A DNA stretch of 64,000 bases from Siphonodentalium dalli. Its lineage: Eukaryota > Mollusca > Scaphopoda > Gadilida > Siphonodentaliidae. Location: positions 88,701,980-88,765,979 of the forward strand of contig CP136063.1 of the NCBI GenBank assembly GCA_032622095.1. The letters run 5' to 3'. The position numbers and the translations under genes are program-made. The notes beneath the pieces are model-generated. The model was given only the letters and a program-made list of their open reading frames with translations. It was not told the DNA's origin and made no database searches. Each line of letters starts with the position of its first letter. Within the stretch, counting starts at the first letter, position 1. Below are positions 48,737 to 60,251 of this stretch, piece after piece.

Positions 48737-51700
48737 CTACATGCGTGAACGTTCCAAGTCGCTGTGTTTTCCGCTGTGGTCATCGTGACCGGATCCCTTC
48801 TTGCTTCGGACCTCACGTTCCAAGTCGCTGTGTTTTCCGCTGTGGTCATCATGACCGGATCCCTTCTTGCTTCGGACCTCACGTTCCAAGTCGCTGTGTT
48901 TTCCGCTGTGGTCATCATGACCGGATACCTTCTTGCTTCGGACCTCACGTTCCAAGTCGCTGTGTTTTCCGCTGTGGTCATCGTGACCGGATCCCTTCTT
49001 GCTTCGGACCTCACGTTCCAAGTCGCTGTGTTTTCCGCTGTGGTCACCGTGACCGGATCCCTTCTTGCTTCGGACCTCACGTTCCAAGTCGCTGTGTTTT
49101 CCGCTGTGGTCATCGTGACCGGATCCCTTCTTGCTTCGGACCTCACGTTCCAAGTCGCTGTGTTTTCCGCTGTGGTCATCGTGACCGGATCCCTTCTTGC
49201 TTCGGACCTCAGGTTCCAAGTCGCTGTGTTTTCCGCTGTGGTCATCGTGACCGGATCCCTTCTTGCTTCGGACCTCACGTTCCAAGTCGCTGTGTTTTCC
49301 GCTGTGGTCATCGTGACCGGATCCCTTCTTGCTTCGGACCTCACGTTCCAAGTCGCTGTGTTTTCCGCTGTGGTCATCGTGACCGGATCCCTTCTTGCTT
49401 CGGACCTCACGTTCCAAGTCGCTGTGTTTTCCGCTGTGGTCACCGTGACCGGATCCCTTCTTGCTTCGGACCTCACGTTCCAAGTCGCTGTGTTTTCCGC
49501 TGTGGTCATCGTGACCGGATCCCTTCTTGCTTCGGACCTCACGTTCCAAGTCGCTGTGTTTTCCGCTGTGGTCATCGTGACCGGATCCCTTCTTGCTTCG
49601 GACCTCACGTTCCAAGTCGCTGTGTTTTCCGCTGTGGTCATCGTGACCGGATCCCTTCTTGCTTCGGACCTCACGTTCCAAGTCGCTGTGTTTTCCGCTG
49701 TGGTCATCGTGACCGGATCCCTTCTTGCTTCGGACCTCACGTTCCAAGTCGCTGTGTTTTCCGCTGTGGTCATCGTGACCGGATCCCTTCTTGCTTCTGA
49801 CCTCACGTTCCAAGTCGCTGTGTTTTCCGCTGTGGTCATCGTGACCGGATCCCTTCTTGCTTCGGACCTCACGTTCCAAGTCGCTGTGTTTTCCGCTGTG
49901 GTCATCGTGACCGGATCCCTTCTTGCTTCGGACCTCACGTTCCAAGTCGCTGTGTTTTCCGCTGTGGTCAGCGTGACCGGATCCCTTCTTGCTTCGGACC
50001 TCACGTTCCAAGTCGCTGTGTTTTCCGCTGTGGTCATCGTGACCGGATCCCTTCTTGCTTCGGACCTCACGTTCCAAGTCGCTGTGTTTTCCGCTGTGGT
50101 CATCGTGACCGGATCCCTTCTTGCTTCGGACCTCACGTTCCAAGTCGCTGTGTTTTCCGCTGTGGTCATCGTGACCGGATCCCTTCTTGCTTCGGACCTC
50201 ACGTTCCAAGTCGCTGTGTTTTCCGCTGTGGTCATCGTGACCGGATCCCTTCTTGCTTCGGACCTCACGTTCCAAGTCGCTGTGTTTTCCGCTGTGGTCA
50301 TCGTGACCGGATCCCTTCTTGCTTCGGACCTCACGTTCCAAATCGCTGTGTTTTCCGCTGTGGTCATCGTGACCGGATCCCTTCTTGCTTCGGACCTCAC
50401 GTTCCAAGTCGCTGTGTTTTCCGCTGTGGTCATCGTGACCGGATCCCTTCTTGCTTCGGACCTCACGTTCCAAGTCGCTGTGTTTTCCGCTGTGGTCATC
50501 GTGACCGGATCCCTTCTTGCTTCGGACCTCACGTTCCAAGTCGCTGTGTTTTCCGCTGTGGTCATCGTGACCGGATCCCTTCTTGCTTCGGACCTCACGT
50601 TCCAAGTCGCGGTGTTTTCCGCTGTGGTCATCGTGACCGGATCCCTTCTTGCTTCGGACCTCACGTTCCAAGTCGCTGTGTTTTCCGCTGTGGTCATCGT
50701 GACCGGATCCCTTCTTGCTTCGGACCTCACGTTCCAAGTCGCTGTGTTTTCCGCTGTGGTCATCGTGACCGGATCCCTTCTTGCTTCGGACCTCACGTTC
50801 CAAGTCGCTGTGTTTTCCGCTGTGGTCATCGTGACCGGATCCCTTCTTGCTTCGGACCTCACGTTCCAAGTCGCTGTGTTTTCCGCTGTGGTCATCGTGA
50901 CCGGATCCCTTCTTGCTTCGGACCTCACGTTCCAAGTCGCTGTGTTTTCCGCTGTGGTCACCGTGACCGGATCCCTTCTTGCTTCGGACCTCACGTTCCA
51001 AGTCGCTGTGTTTTCCGCTGTGGTCATCGTGACCGGATCCCTTCTTGCTTCGGACCTCACGTTCCAAGTCGCTGTGTTTTCCGCTGTGGTCATCGTGACC
51101 GGATCCCTTCTTGCTTCGGACCTCACGTTCCAAGTCGCTGTGTTTTCCGCTGTGGTCATCGTGACCGGATCCCTTCTTGCTTCGGACCTCACGTTCCAAG
51201 TCGCTGTGTTTTCCGCTGTGGTCATCGTGACCGGATTCCTTCTTGCTTCGGACCTCACGTTCCAAGTCGCTGTGTTTTCCGCTGTGGTCATCGTGACCGG
51301 ATCCCTTCTTGCTTCGGACCTCACGTTCCAAGTCGCTGTGTTTTCCGCTGTGGTCATCGTTACCGGATCCCTTCTTGCTTCGGACCTCACGTTCCAAGTC
51401 GCTGTGTTTTCCGCTGTGGTCATCGTGACCGGATCCCTTCTTGCTTCGGACCTCACGTTCCAAGTCGCTGTGTTTTCCGCTGTGGTCATCGTGACCGAAT
51501 CCCTTCTTGCTTCGGACCTCACGTTCCAAGTCGCTGTGTTTTCCGCTGTGGTCATCGTGACCGGATCCCTTCTTGCTTCGGACCTCACGTTCCAAGTCGC
51601 TGTGTTTTCCGCTGTGGTCATCGTGGCCGGATCCCTTCTTGCTTCGAACCTCACGTTCCAAGTCGCTGTGTTTTCCGCTGTGGTCATCGTGGCCGGATCC

Positions 51701-54700
51701 CTTCTTGCTTCGGACCTCACGTTCCAAGTCGCTGTGTTTTCCGCTGTGGTCATCGTGGCCGGATCCCTTCTTGCTTCGGACCTCACGTTCCAAGTCGCTG
51801 TGTTTTCCGCTGTGGTCATCGTGACCGGATCCCTTCTTGCTTCGGACCTCACGTTCCAAGTCGCTGTGTTTTCCGCTGTGGTCATCGTGACCGGATCCCT
51901 TCTTGCTTCGAACCTCACGTTCCAAGTCGCTGTGTTTTCCGCTGTGGTCATCGTGGCCGGATCCCTTCTTGCTTCGGACCTCACGTTCCAAGTCGCTGTG
52001 TTTTCCGCTGTGGTCATCGTGACCGGATCCCTTCTTGCTTCGGACCTCACGTTCCAAGTCGCTGTGTTTTCCGCTGTGGTCACCGTGACCGGATCCCTTC
52101 TTGCTTCGGACCTCACGTTCCAAGTCGCTGTGTTTTCCGCTGTGGTCATCGTGACCGGATCCCTTCTTGCTTCGGACCTCACGTTCCAAGTCGCTGTGTT
52201 TTCCGCTGTGGTCACCGTGACCGGATCCCTTCTTGCTTCGGACCTCACGTTCCAAGTCGCTGTGTTTTCCGCTGTGGTCATCGTGACCGGATCCCTTCTT
52301 GCTTCGGACCTCACGTTCCAAGTCGCTGTGTTTTCCGCTGTGGTCATCGTGACCGGATCCCTTCTTGCTTCGGACCTCACGTTCCAAGTCGCTGTGTTTT
52401 CCGCTGTGGTCATCGTGACCGGATCCCTTCTTGCTTCGGACCTCACGTTCCAAGTCGCTGTGTTTTCCGCTGTGGTCATCGTGACCGGATCCCTTCTTGC
52501 TTCGGACCTCACGTTCCAAGTCGCTGTGTTTTCCGCTGTGGTCATCGTGACCGGATCCCTTCTTGCTTCGGACCTCACGTTCCAAGTCGCTGTGTTTTCC
52601 GCTGTGGTCATCGTGACCGGATCCCTTCTTGCTTCGGACCTCACGTTCCAAGTCGCTGTGTTTTCCGCTGTGGTCATCGTGACCGGATCCCTTCTTGCTT
52701 CGGACCTCACGTTCCAAGTCGCTGTGTTTTCCGCTGTGGTCATCGTGACCGGATCCCTTCTTGCTTCGGACCTCACGTTCCAAGTCGCTGTGTTTTCCGC
52801 GGTGGTCATCGTGACCGGATCCCTTCTTGCTTCGGACCTCACGTTCCAAGTCGCTGTGTTTTCCGCCGTGGTCATCGTGACCGGATCCCTTCTTGCTTCG
52901 GACCTCACGTTCCAAGTCGCTGTGTTTTCCGCTGTGGTCATCGTGACCGGATCCCTTCTTGCTTCGGACCTCACGTTCCAAGTCGCTGTGTTTTCCGCGG
53001 TGGTCATCGTGACCGGATCCCTTCTTGCTTCGGACCTCACGTTCCAAGTCGCTGTGTTTTCCGCCGTGGTCATCGTGACCGGATCCCTTCTTGCTTCGGA
53101 CCTCACGTTCCAAGTCGCTGTGTTTTCCGCTGTGGTCATCGTGACCGGATCCCTTCTTGCTTCGGACCTCACGTTCCAAGTCGCTGTGTTTTCCGCTGTG
53201 GTCATCGTGACCGGATCCCTTCTTGCTTCGGACCTCACGTTCCAAGTCGCTGTGTTTTCCGCTGTGGTCATCGTTACCGGATCCCTTCTTGCTTCGGACC
53301 TCACGTTCCAAGTCGCTGTGTTTTCCGCTGTGGTCATCGTGACCGGATCCCTTCTTGCTTCGGACCTCACGTTCCAAGTCGCTGTGTTTTCCGCTGTGGT
53401 CATCGTGACCGGATCCCTTCTTGCTTCGGACCTCACGTTCCAAGTCGCTGTGTTTTCCGCTGTGGTCATCGTGACCGGATCCCTTCTTGCTTCGGACCTC
53501 ACGTTCCAAGTCGCTGTGTTTTCCGCTGTGGTCATCGTGGCCGGATCCCTTCTTGCTTCGGACCTCACGTTCCAAGTCGCTGTGTTTTCCGCTGTGGTCA
53601 TCGTGGCCGGATCCCTTCTTGCTTCGGACCTCACGTTCCAAGTCGCTGTGTTTTCCGCTGTGGTCATCGTGGCCGGATCCCTTCTTGCTTCGGACCTCAC
53701 GTTCCAAGTCGCTGTGTTTTCCGCTGTGGTCATCGTGACCGGATCCCTTCTTGCTTCGGACCTCACGTTCCAAGTCGCTGTGTTTTCCGCTGTGGTCATC
53801 GTGACCGGATACCTTCTTGCTTCGGACCTCACGTTCCAAGTCGCTGTGTTTTCCGCTGTGGTCATCGTGACCGGATCCCTTCTTGCTTCGGACCTCACGT
53901 TCCAGGTCGCTGTGTTTTCCGCTGTGGTCATCGTGGCCGGATCCCTTCTTGCTTCGGACCTCACGTTCCAAGTCGCTGTGTTTTCCGCTGTGGTCATCGT
54001 GGCCGGATCCCTTCTTGCTTCGGACCTCACGTTCCAAGTCGCTGTGTTTTCCGCTGTGGTCATCGTGGCCGGATCCCTTCTTGCTTCGGACCTCACGTTC
54101 CAAGTCGCTGTGTTTTCCGCTGTGGTCATCGTGACCGGATCCCTTCTTGCTTCGGACCTCACGTTCCAAGTCGTTGTGTTTTCCGCTGTGGTCATCGTGA
54201 CCGGATCCCTTCTTGCTTCGGACCTCACGTTCCAAGTCGCTGTGTTTTCCGCTGTGGTCATCGTGACCGGATCCCTTCTTGCTTCGGACCTCACGTTCCA
54301 GGTCGCTGTGTTTTCCGCTGTGGTCATCGTGACCGGATCCCTTCTTGCTTCGGACCTCACGTTCCAGGTCGCTGTGTTTTCCGCTGTGGTCATCGTGATC
54401 GGATCCCTTCTTGCTTCGGACCTCACGTTCCAAATCGCTGTGTTTTCCGCTGTGGTCATCGTGACCGGATCCCTTCTTGCTTCGGACCTCACGTTCCAAG
54501 TCGCTGTGTTTTCCGCTGTGGTCATCGTGACCGGATCCCTTCTTGCTTCGGACCTCACGTTCCAAGTCGCTGTGTTTTCCGCTGTGGTCATCGTGACCGG
54601 ATCCCTTCTTGCTTCGGACCTCACGTTCCAAGTCGCTGTGTTTTCCGCTGTGGTCATCGTGACCGGATCCCTTCTTGCTTCGGACCTCACGTTCCAAGTC

Positions 54701-56937
54701 GCTGTGTTTTCCGCTGTGGTCATCGTGACCGGATCCCTTCTTGCTTCGGACCTCACGTTCCAAGTCGCTGTGTTTTCCGCTGTGGTCATCGTGACCGGAT
54801 CCCTTCTTGCTTCGGACCTCACGTTCCAAGTCGCTGTGTTTTCCGCTGTGGTCATCGTTACCGGATCCCTTCTTGCTTCGGACCTCACGTTCCAAGTCGC
54901 TGTGTTTTCCGCTGTGGTCATCGTGACCGGATCCCTTCTTGCTTCGGACCTCACGTTCCAAGTCGCTGTGTTTTCCGCTGTGGTCATCGTGACCGGATCC
55001 CTTCTTGCTTCGGACCTCACGTTCCAAGTCGCTGTGTTTTCCGCTGTGGTCATCGTGACCGGATCCCTTCTTGCTTCGGACCTCACGTTCCAAGTCGCTG
55101 TGTTTTCCGCTGTGGTCATCGTGGCCGGATCCCTTCTTGCTTCGGACCTCACGTTCCAAGTCGCTGTGTTTTCCGCTGTGGTCATCGTGGCCGGATCCCT
55201 TCTTGCTTCGGACCTCACGTTCCAAGTCGCTGTGTTTTCCGCTGTGGTCATCGTGGCCGGATCCCTTCTTGCTTCGGACCTCACGTTCCAAGTCGCTGTG
55301 TTTTCCGCTGTGGTCATCGTGACCGGATCCCTTCTTGCTTCGGACCTCACGTTCCAAGTCGCTGTGTTTTCCGCTGTGGTCATCGTGACCGGATACCTTC
55401 TTGCTTCGGACCTCACGTTCCAAGTCGCTGTGTTTTCCGCTGTGGTCATCGTGACCGGATCCCTTCTTGCTTCGGACCTCACGTTCCAGGTCGCTGTGTT
55501 TTCCGCTGTGGTCATCGTGGCCGGATCCCTTCTTGCTTCGGACCTCACGTTCCAAGTCGCTGTGTTTTCCGCTGTGGTCATCGTGGCCGGATCCCTTCTT
55601 GCTTCGGACCTCACGTTCCAAGTCGCTGTGTTTTCCGCTGTGGTCATCGTGGCCGGATCCCTTCTTGCTTCGGACCTCACGTTCCAAGTCGCTGTGTTTT
55701 CCGCTGTGGTCATCGTGACCGGATCCCTTCTTGCTTCGGACCTCACGTTCCAAGTCGTTGTGTTTTCCGCTGTGGTCATCGTGACCGGATCCCTTCTTGC
55801 TTCGGACCTCACGTTCCAAGTCGCTGTGTTTTCCGCTGTGGTCATCGTGACCGGATCCCTTCTTGCTTCGGACCTCACGTTCCAGGTCGCTGTGTTTTCC
55901 GCTGTGGTCATCGTGACCGGATCCCTTCTTGCTTCGGACCTCACGTTCCAGGTCGCTGTGTTTTCCGCTGTGGTCATCGTGATCGGATCCCTTCTTGCTT
56001 CGGACCTCACGTTCCAAATCGCTGTGTTTTCCGCTGTGGTCATCGTGACCGGATCCCTTCTTGCTTCGGACCTCACGTTCCAAGTCGCTGTGTTTTCCGC
56101 TGTGGTCATCGTGACCGGATCCCTTCTTGCTTCGGACCTCACGTTCCAAGTCGCTGTGTTTTCCGCTGTGGTCATCGTGACCGGATCCCTTCTTGCTTCG
56201 GACCTCACGTTCCAAGTCGCTGTGTTTTCCGCTGTGGTCATCGTGACCGGATCCCTTCTTGCTTCGGACCTCACGTTCCAAGTCGCTGTGTTTTCCGCTG
56301 TGGTCATCGTGACCGGATCCCTTCTTGCTTCGGACCTCACGTTCCAAGTCGCTGTGTTTTCCGCTGTGGTCATCGTGACCGGATCCCTTCTTGCTTCGGA
56401 CCTCACGTTCCAAGTCGCTGTGTTTTCCGCTGTGGTCCTCGTGACCGGATCCCTTCTTGCTTCGGACCTCACGTTCCAAGTCGCTGTGTTTTCCGCTGTG
56501 GTCATCGTGACCGGATCCCTTCTTGCTTCGGACCTCACGTTCCAAGTCGCTGTGTTTTCCGCTGTGGTCATCGTGGCCGGATCCCTTCTTGCTTCGGACC
56601 TCACGTTCCAAGTCGCTGTGTTTTCCGCTGTGGTCATCGTGACCGGATCCCTTCTTGCTTCGGACCTCACGTTCCAAGTCGCTGTGTTTTCCGCTGTGGT
56701 CATCGTGACCGGATCCCTTCTTGCTTCGGACCTCACGTTCCAAGTCGCTGTGTTTTCCGCTGTGGTCATCGTGACCGGATCCCTTCTTGCTTCGGACCTC
56801 ACGTTCCAAGTCGCTGTGTTTTCCGCTGTGGTCATCGTGACCGGATCCCTTCTTGCTTCTTACGTCACGTTCCAAGTCAATGTGTCCCCCATTCTTCTTG
56901 CTCAGGTCTCCTCTTAGCGGGGTTCCCGAAGCGCAAA
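48737..56937 (-). CDS. Gene B exon 2: giant secreted 22-residue-repeat protein
   Basis: Second and last coding exon. The acceptor TTCTTTGCAG ends at 56938, with branch-like ACTGATAATG upstream. With exon 1 (62672-62711) the frame gives a 2746-residue protein of roughly 300 kDa. Order: signal peptide (1-16 or 1-18), a short unique leader (TPLRGDLSKKNGGHIDLERD), about 123 tandem units, and a short tail ending SRM. The 22-residue unit is GSGHDD, HSGKHS, DLEREVRSKK. It has five acidic and five basic residues, three His and four Ser. After the signal there is no Cys and almost no aromatic residue, so it is probably a disordered polyampholyte. KK and RSKK in every unit could be convertase sites, but that is speculation. 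Recurrent variants are often silent in this frame (CAC/CAT, GGT/GGC, TTG/CTG, GAC/GAT). I do not recognise the family. Paralog of gene A. Confidence 0.75.
48764..56870. repeat. 66-bp coding tandem array, about 123 units
   Basis: GGATCC anchors run at a fixed 66-bp step from 48792 to 56844 (exactly 122 steps), with no indel. The array is far richer in GC than its surroundings. Because 66 is a multiple of three and the unit lacks stops in several frames, four very long open frames overlap it; only the frame of exon 2 connects to a signal peptide. Confidence 0.97.
53275..56442. repeat. Two tandem 1584-bp higher-order blocks (24 units each)
   Basis: Private variants recur at an offset of exactly 1584 bp: GTTACC at 53275 and 54859, GGATACC at 53811 and 55395, CAGGTCG at about 53905 and 55489, GTCGTTGTG near 54174 and 55758, GTGATCGG near 54397 and 55981, CAAATCG near 54433 and 56017. 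This indicates a recent duplication of a 24-unit block. Confidence 0.9.
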
Positions 56938-58449
56938 CTGCAAAGAACATTATCAGTGTAGTGTTTCTTGTTTTGCTTCTTAAAGCAACATACTTTGACT
57001 GCCGAATTAATTTTGTTTAGTTCGTCGTCTGTTCGTTCATGTGTGTCTTTCTAAGATTGTCACTTGTTAGTGTACCAAAAATACTGTTTTCATATTTCCA
57101 TCGACGCCGGGGTTAGTTACAAGTAAAAGGTAACGTGTACTAGCCCGGCATCAGAGCTATTGTTCTTCTATCGTTTCTATACGCAGTGTAGGGATTGTGC
57201 GTATTATGTATCCTTGGTAACTGTGAAATACGTAGACACGTAGATGTGTGCACATATATTACAAGCTTTTGCCTCATCCACATGACATGTCACGTGGATT
57301 AGGCTATATAGGTCCAAACAAATTTTGACGACGAAACATTTAAAGCGCTTTTGTCCGGGAATTGATAGTGTTCCCCGACAGGCCCTCGGGATTTAATTTC
57401 ATCCCACTCATTTTGTTTCGTATTATGTCCTTCAACTTTTAAGCAATGTCAACTCAAAAAAAGTGGCAAAGAAAAAGATGGCGTCCACCATGGCCGCCGT
57501 TTTCAGATAGGCACTCAGTCAGTTTGATGCAAATTGTTTAGCTAAGTCATAATGCCACCTTTATAAGGCGAAAGAGGAACTCCCCATCCAATATGGCCAC
57601 CCGAAGTGGATAATAGGACGTTTTTTCACTAATATCTTCTAGAGCAGTTTCTGAAGTTTGGAACTGGTTGAGAATTATTGTGACTTTATTTTGTATTTTG
57701 TATGTTGACTGATCATTGGAGCAAAGATGTACGCAATTATTTGGGTACTAGCCCTTTCGATCTCTCAAAAAATCGATTTTACAGAACGCTATACAAAATT
57801 TCACCAAAAAAATTGCAATTAGGATTCTATAGTCATATTTTAACAAGGAATGAGCAGAAATGTGTAATGTAAGTTAGGCATACCATTACCCATGAATATA
57901 TATTCCAACTCATTGGAACCAAAAGTGTTACTTTGGCTCAAAATGGCCGCCAAAACATGGAACATGGTAGACATTGCCCCAACGTGCCCTGCAATCGCTT
58001 ACAAGTGGGGGTTGGTGTCTAAAATTGGCTATTCTGCCTTTCATACATTGAATACTAACATGTCTGATGCACCTTGGTTAATTGTCACAAATGTCAGCAG
58101 AAACGTTGGATTTTTCTCTCACAAACGTGACATAATTAACGGCAAAAATTCACTTTTCAAGTTTGGACCATTTGTTCAAGTAAAATGTAACTATCGTTGG
58201 TATGAAAGGTGCTTATTGTTTTGATATATCTTATATGTGTCATACTACGGTGCTTGTAGACCAAATTAGTCAAGATGACTTCCAAAATGTCAACCAAATT
58301 TGATAGAAAGTTTATTTTTATTTTTATATATATCCCGAACTTTATTATCTGCTGTTCCTAAAAGGTGGTAATTTGTGACTCACTTGGTTATTAAATATGT
58401 TAGTTAGTCAACTGACAACTAAATGTTCTATTCTGGTTGTCATTTAAAA

Positions 58450-59105
58450 GTTGCAATATGGATATAACGAGAGTAGCTACATAGTCATATATATGTTGTT
58501 CTTGTATATATGGAGTGACCGTGTGTTGATGGGTGAGATGAACAAGTGTACCTTGGTGGTTGTACTGGAACAGATGGGTGTATATGTATACATGTGTTGT
58601 CCCTATGATCATGGGTGGGGTGTATGTATAAATAGGGAGTTGTTGTATGGCTAAATCATATGTAATGTGTATATGTGTACATGGAATGACTGTACGGCCA
58701 ATATTGAGGTATATATGTATACATGGAGTATAATGGATGGTCATTGGGATAGCGTGTGGCTATATAGGGAGTGCCCTTGCGGTAATGGGTGTGGTGTATA
58801 TTTATATATGTCGTGGGTGTATTGTCATTGGTGGGTGTATAGGTATACAGGGAGTAGCTGTATGTTCATGGATGGCGTGTATGAGTATATAGCGAGTTGC
58901 TGAATTGTGAGGTGTATATGCACGTATGGAATATATGAGTGCTCATGTGTGCGGTGTATTGGTATATCTGGAAGGACTGTATGGCCATTGGTGATGCGTA
59001 TATGTATACCTGGAGTGACTGTGGTCATGGGTGGGGTGCATATGTATATATCGAGTGGCCAAATGACCATGGGTGTGGCGAATAGGTATACAGGGAGTGA
59101 CTGTA
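58450..59105. repeat. Degenerate ~40-bp minisatellite (intron B)
   Basis: Same family and position as 3049-3880 in intron A, continuing after an insertion at 59905-60010. Open frames in it are repeat artefacts. Confidence 0.85.
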
Positions 59106-59904
59106 CACTGTTATAAATATCACTAAAGTTTACAGAAGCTTCTGGTGTAAAATGGGATCTTTACATCTCCGGAGACCAGCGGCTAATATTGCCAGCAGAA
59201 GCTGCTGTAAAATAAGTGCCATGATATCAAATTGTCAGACCCGAAGACTGGAATCGCCATTTTGTATCCACAGAGTTTGTGCAAACAACAGTCAGATAAA
59301 TATTCGTCGACAAGACACAACAGGTAAGTGCACCATATATACATATATACACCGATAACCGCGGGCGATTACATTTAAATGTGATTAATACTGTTTTAGT
59401 TAGTTTGTGCTGGCATGGCAGCATTGTGAATTTGTGTTTAAAATCCCCGAATGGTATTGAGCAGCTAGATAACCTGTGTGTGGCGAATTTACCTGACAAG
59501 AGTTGGGAAATTAGTGATACACGGCTATATTATTCAAACACCTTCAAAGATTAAATATTTCATTATCACAGTACTTCAGTTATGTTGTAACATGTTACAA
59601 CATAACTGAAATACTGTGATAATGAAATATTATAATATATTATTACTGTTATAAATATCCGTAAAATGATACGGCAGAAAGTACTGGCAATTATGGGAAT
59701 AACAGTTTCTGCAGTAATTTTGACAGTCTTCCGTAAATATATAATTAACGGAAAAATCGTAAAAAATACAGAGATCAGTAATTTTTTACGGTTTTTCCGT
59801 TAATTATATATTTACGGAAGACCGTAAAAATTACAGCAGATTCTGTTGGTCCCATAATTGCCAGTACTTTCTGCCGTAACATTTTACGGATATTTATAAC
59901 AGTG
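59106..59904. mobile_element. 799-bp TA-flanked element with nested palindromic MITE
   Basis: The ends CACTGTTATAAATATC and GATATTTATAACAGTG are flanked by TA (59104-59105 and 59905-59906). Intron A has the uninterrupted site at 3769-3770 within GACTGTATGG. A TA duplication is typical of Tc1/mariner-like elements. The inner part 59647-59904 is itself a palindrome (CTGTTATAAATATCCGTAAA ... its reverse complement). A further hairpin lies at 59547-59625 (TATTTCATTATCACAGTA arms). No transposase. Confidence 0.75.
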
Positions 59905-60022
59905 TATGGTTAATGGTGAGGTGAATGTGTGTACAAGGAGTGACTGCATGATCATGCGAATGTGGTGCATAGGTAAACAGGGAGTGATTGTATGGTCATG
60001 TGCCAGGTGTATGAGTAGACCA

Positions 60023-60058
60023 TATATGGAATTCATGAATATTCATGAATTCCATATA
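60023..60058. repeat. Perfect 36-bp palindrome
   Basis: TATATGGAATTCATGAAT is followed directly by its exact reverse complement. Intron A has an imperfect version near 3893-3926, and a half-like copy is near 61482-61512. Confidence 0.85.
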
Positions 60059-60251
60059 CGGAGTGCACCTCCAGAACTTTTACCCGCGGCACTTAAAACG
60101 CGGAACGATGGATCCACTATGGCCGCGACGTAGTAGACCATGCCTGCATGTGAGGATAATTTAGAGCTGGCAGCGATAATGAACTTGCTATGTAGTATTA
60201 CATATGTTTCATGTTTAATAATAATAATAAAGAAACAAGAGAGCGAAGTTC

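Noticed and set aside
48694-49800. Plus-strand Cys-rich repeat frame (VPSRCVFRCGHRDRIPSCFG)
   Set aside because: Looks like a disulfide-rich repeat protein, but it ends within the array at a single TGA variant and has no supporting context. It is a shadow of the gene B array.
48712-56835. Second minus-strand open frame over the array (unit containing TTAENTATWNVRSEARRDPV)
   Set aside because: Same reason: it starts inside the array, has no link to exon 1 in phase, and gene A does not preserve it.
48764-56870. CRISPR-like regular repeat array
   Set aside because: There are no unique spacers; the whole 66-bp unit repeats. It is a coding minisatellite in an animal genome.
48764-56917. Plus-strand 2717-codon open frame over the array (unit FSAVVIVTGSLLASDLTFQVAV split as FSAVVIVTGS / LLASDLTFQVAV)
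   Set aside because: Open only because the 66-bp unit has no stop in that frame. No promoter, splice or signal context, and recurrent variants change its residues. The minus-strand frame has a spliced signal peptide and a paralog.
56938-56950. Unspliced start for gene B at the ATG (56948-56950) just before the acceptor
   Set aside because: Gives a non-hydrophobic N-terminus MFFAVCASG, and gene A has ACG at the same place. The spliced start is conserved in both paralogs.
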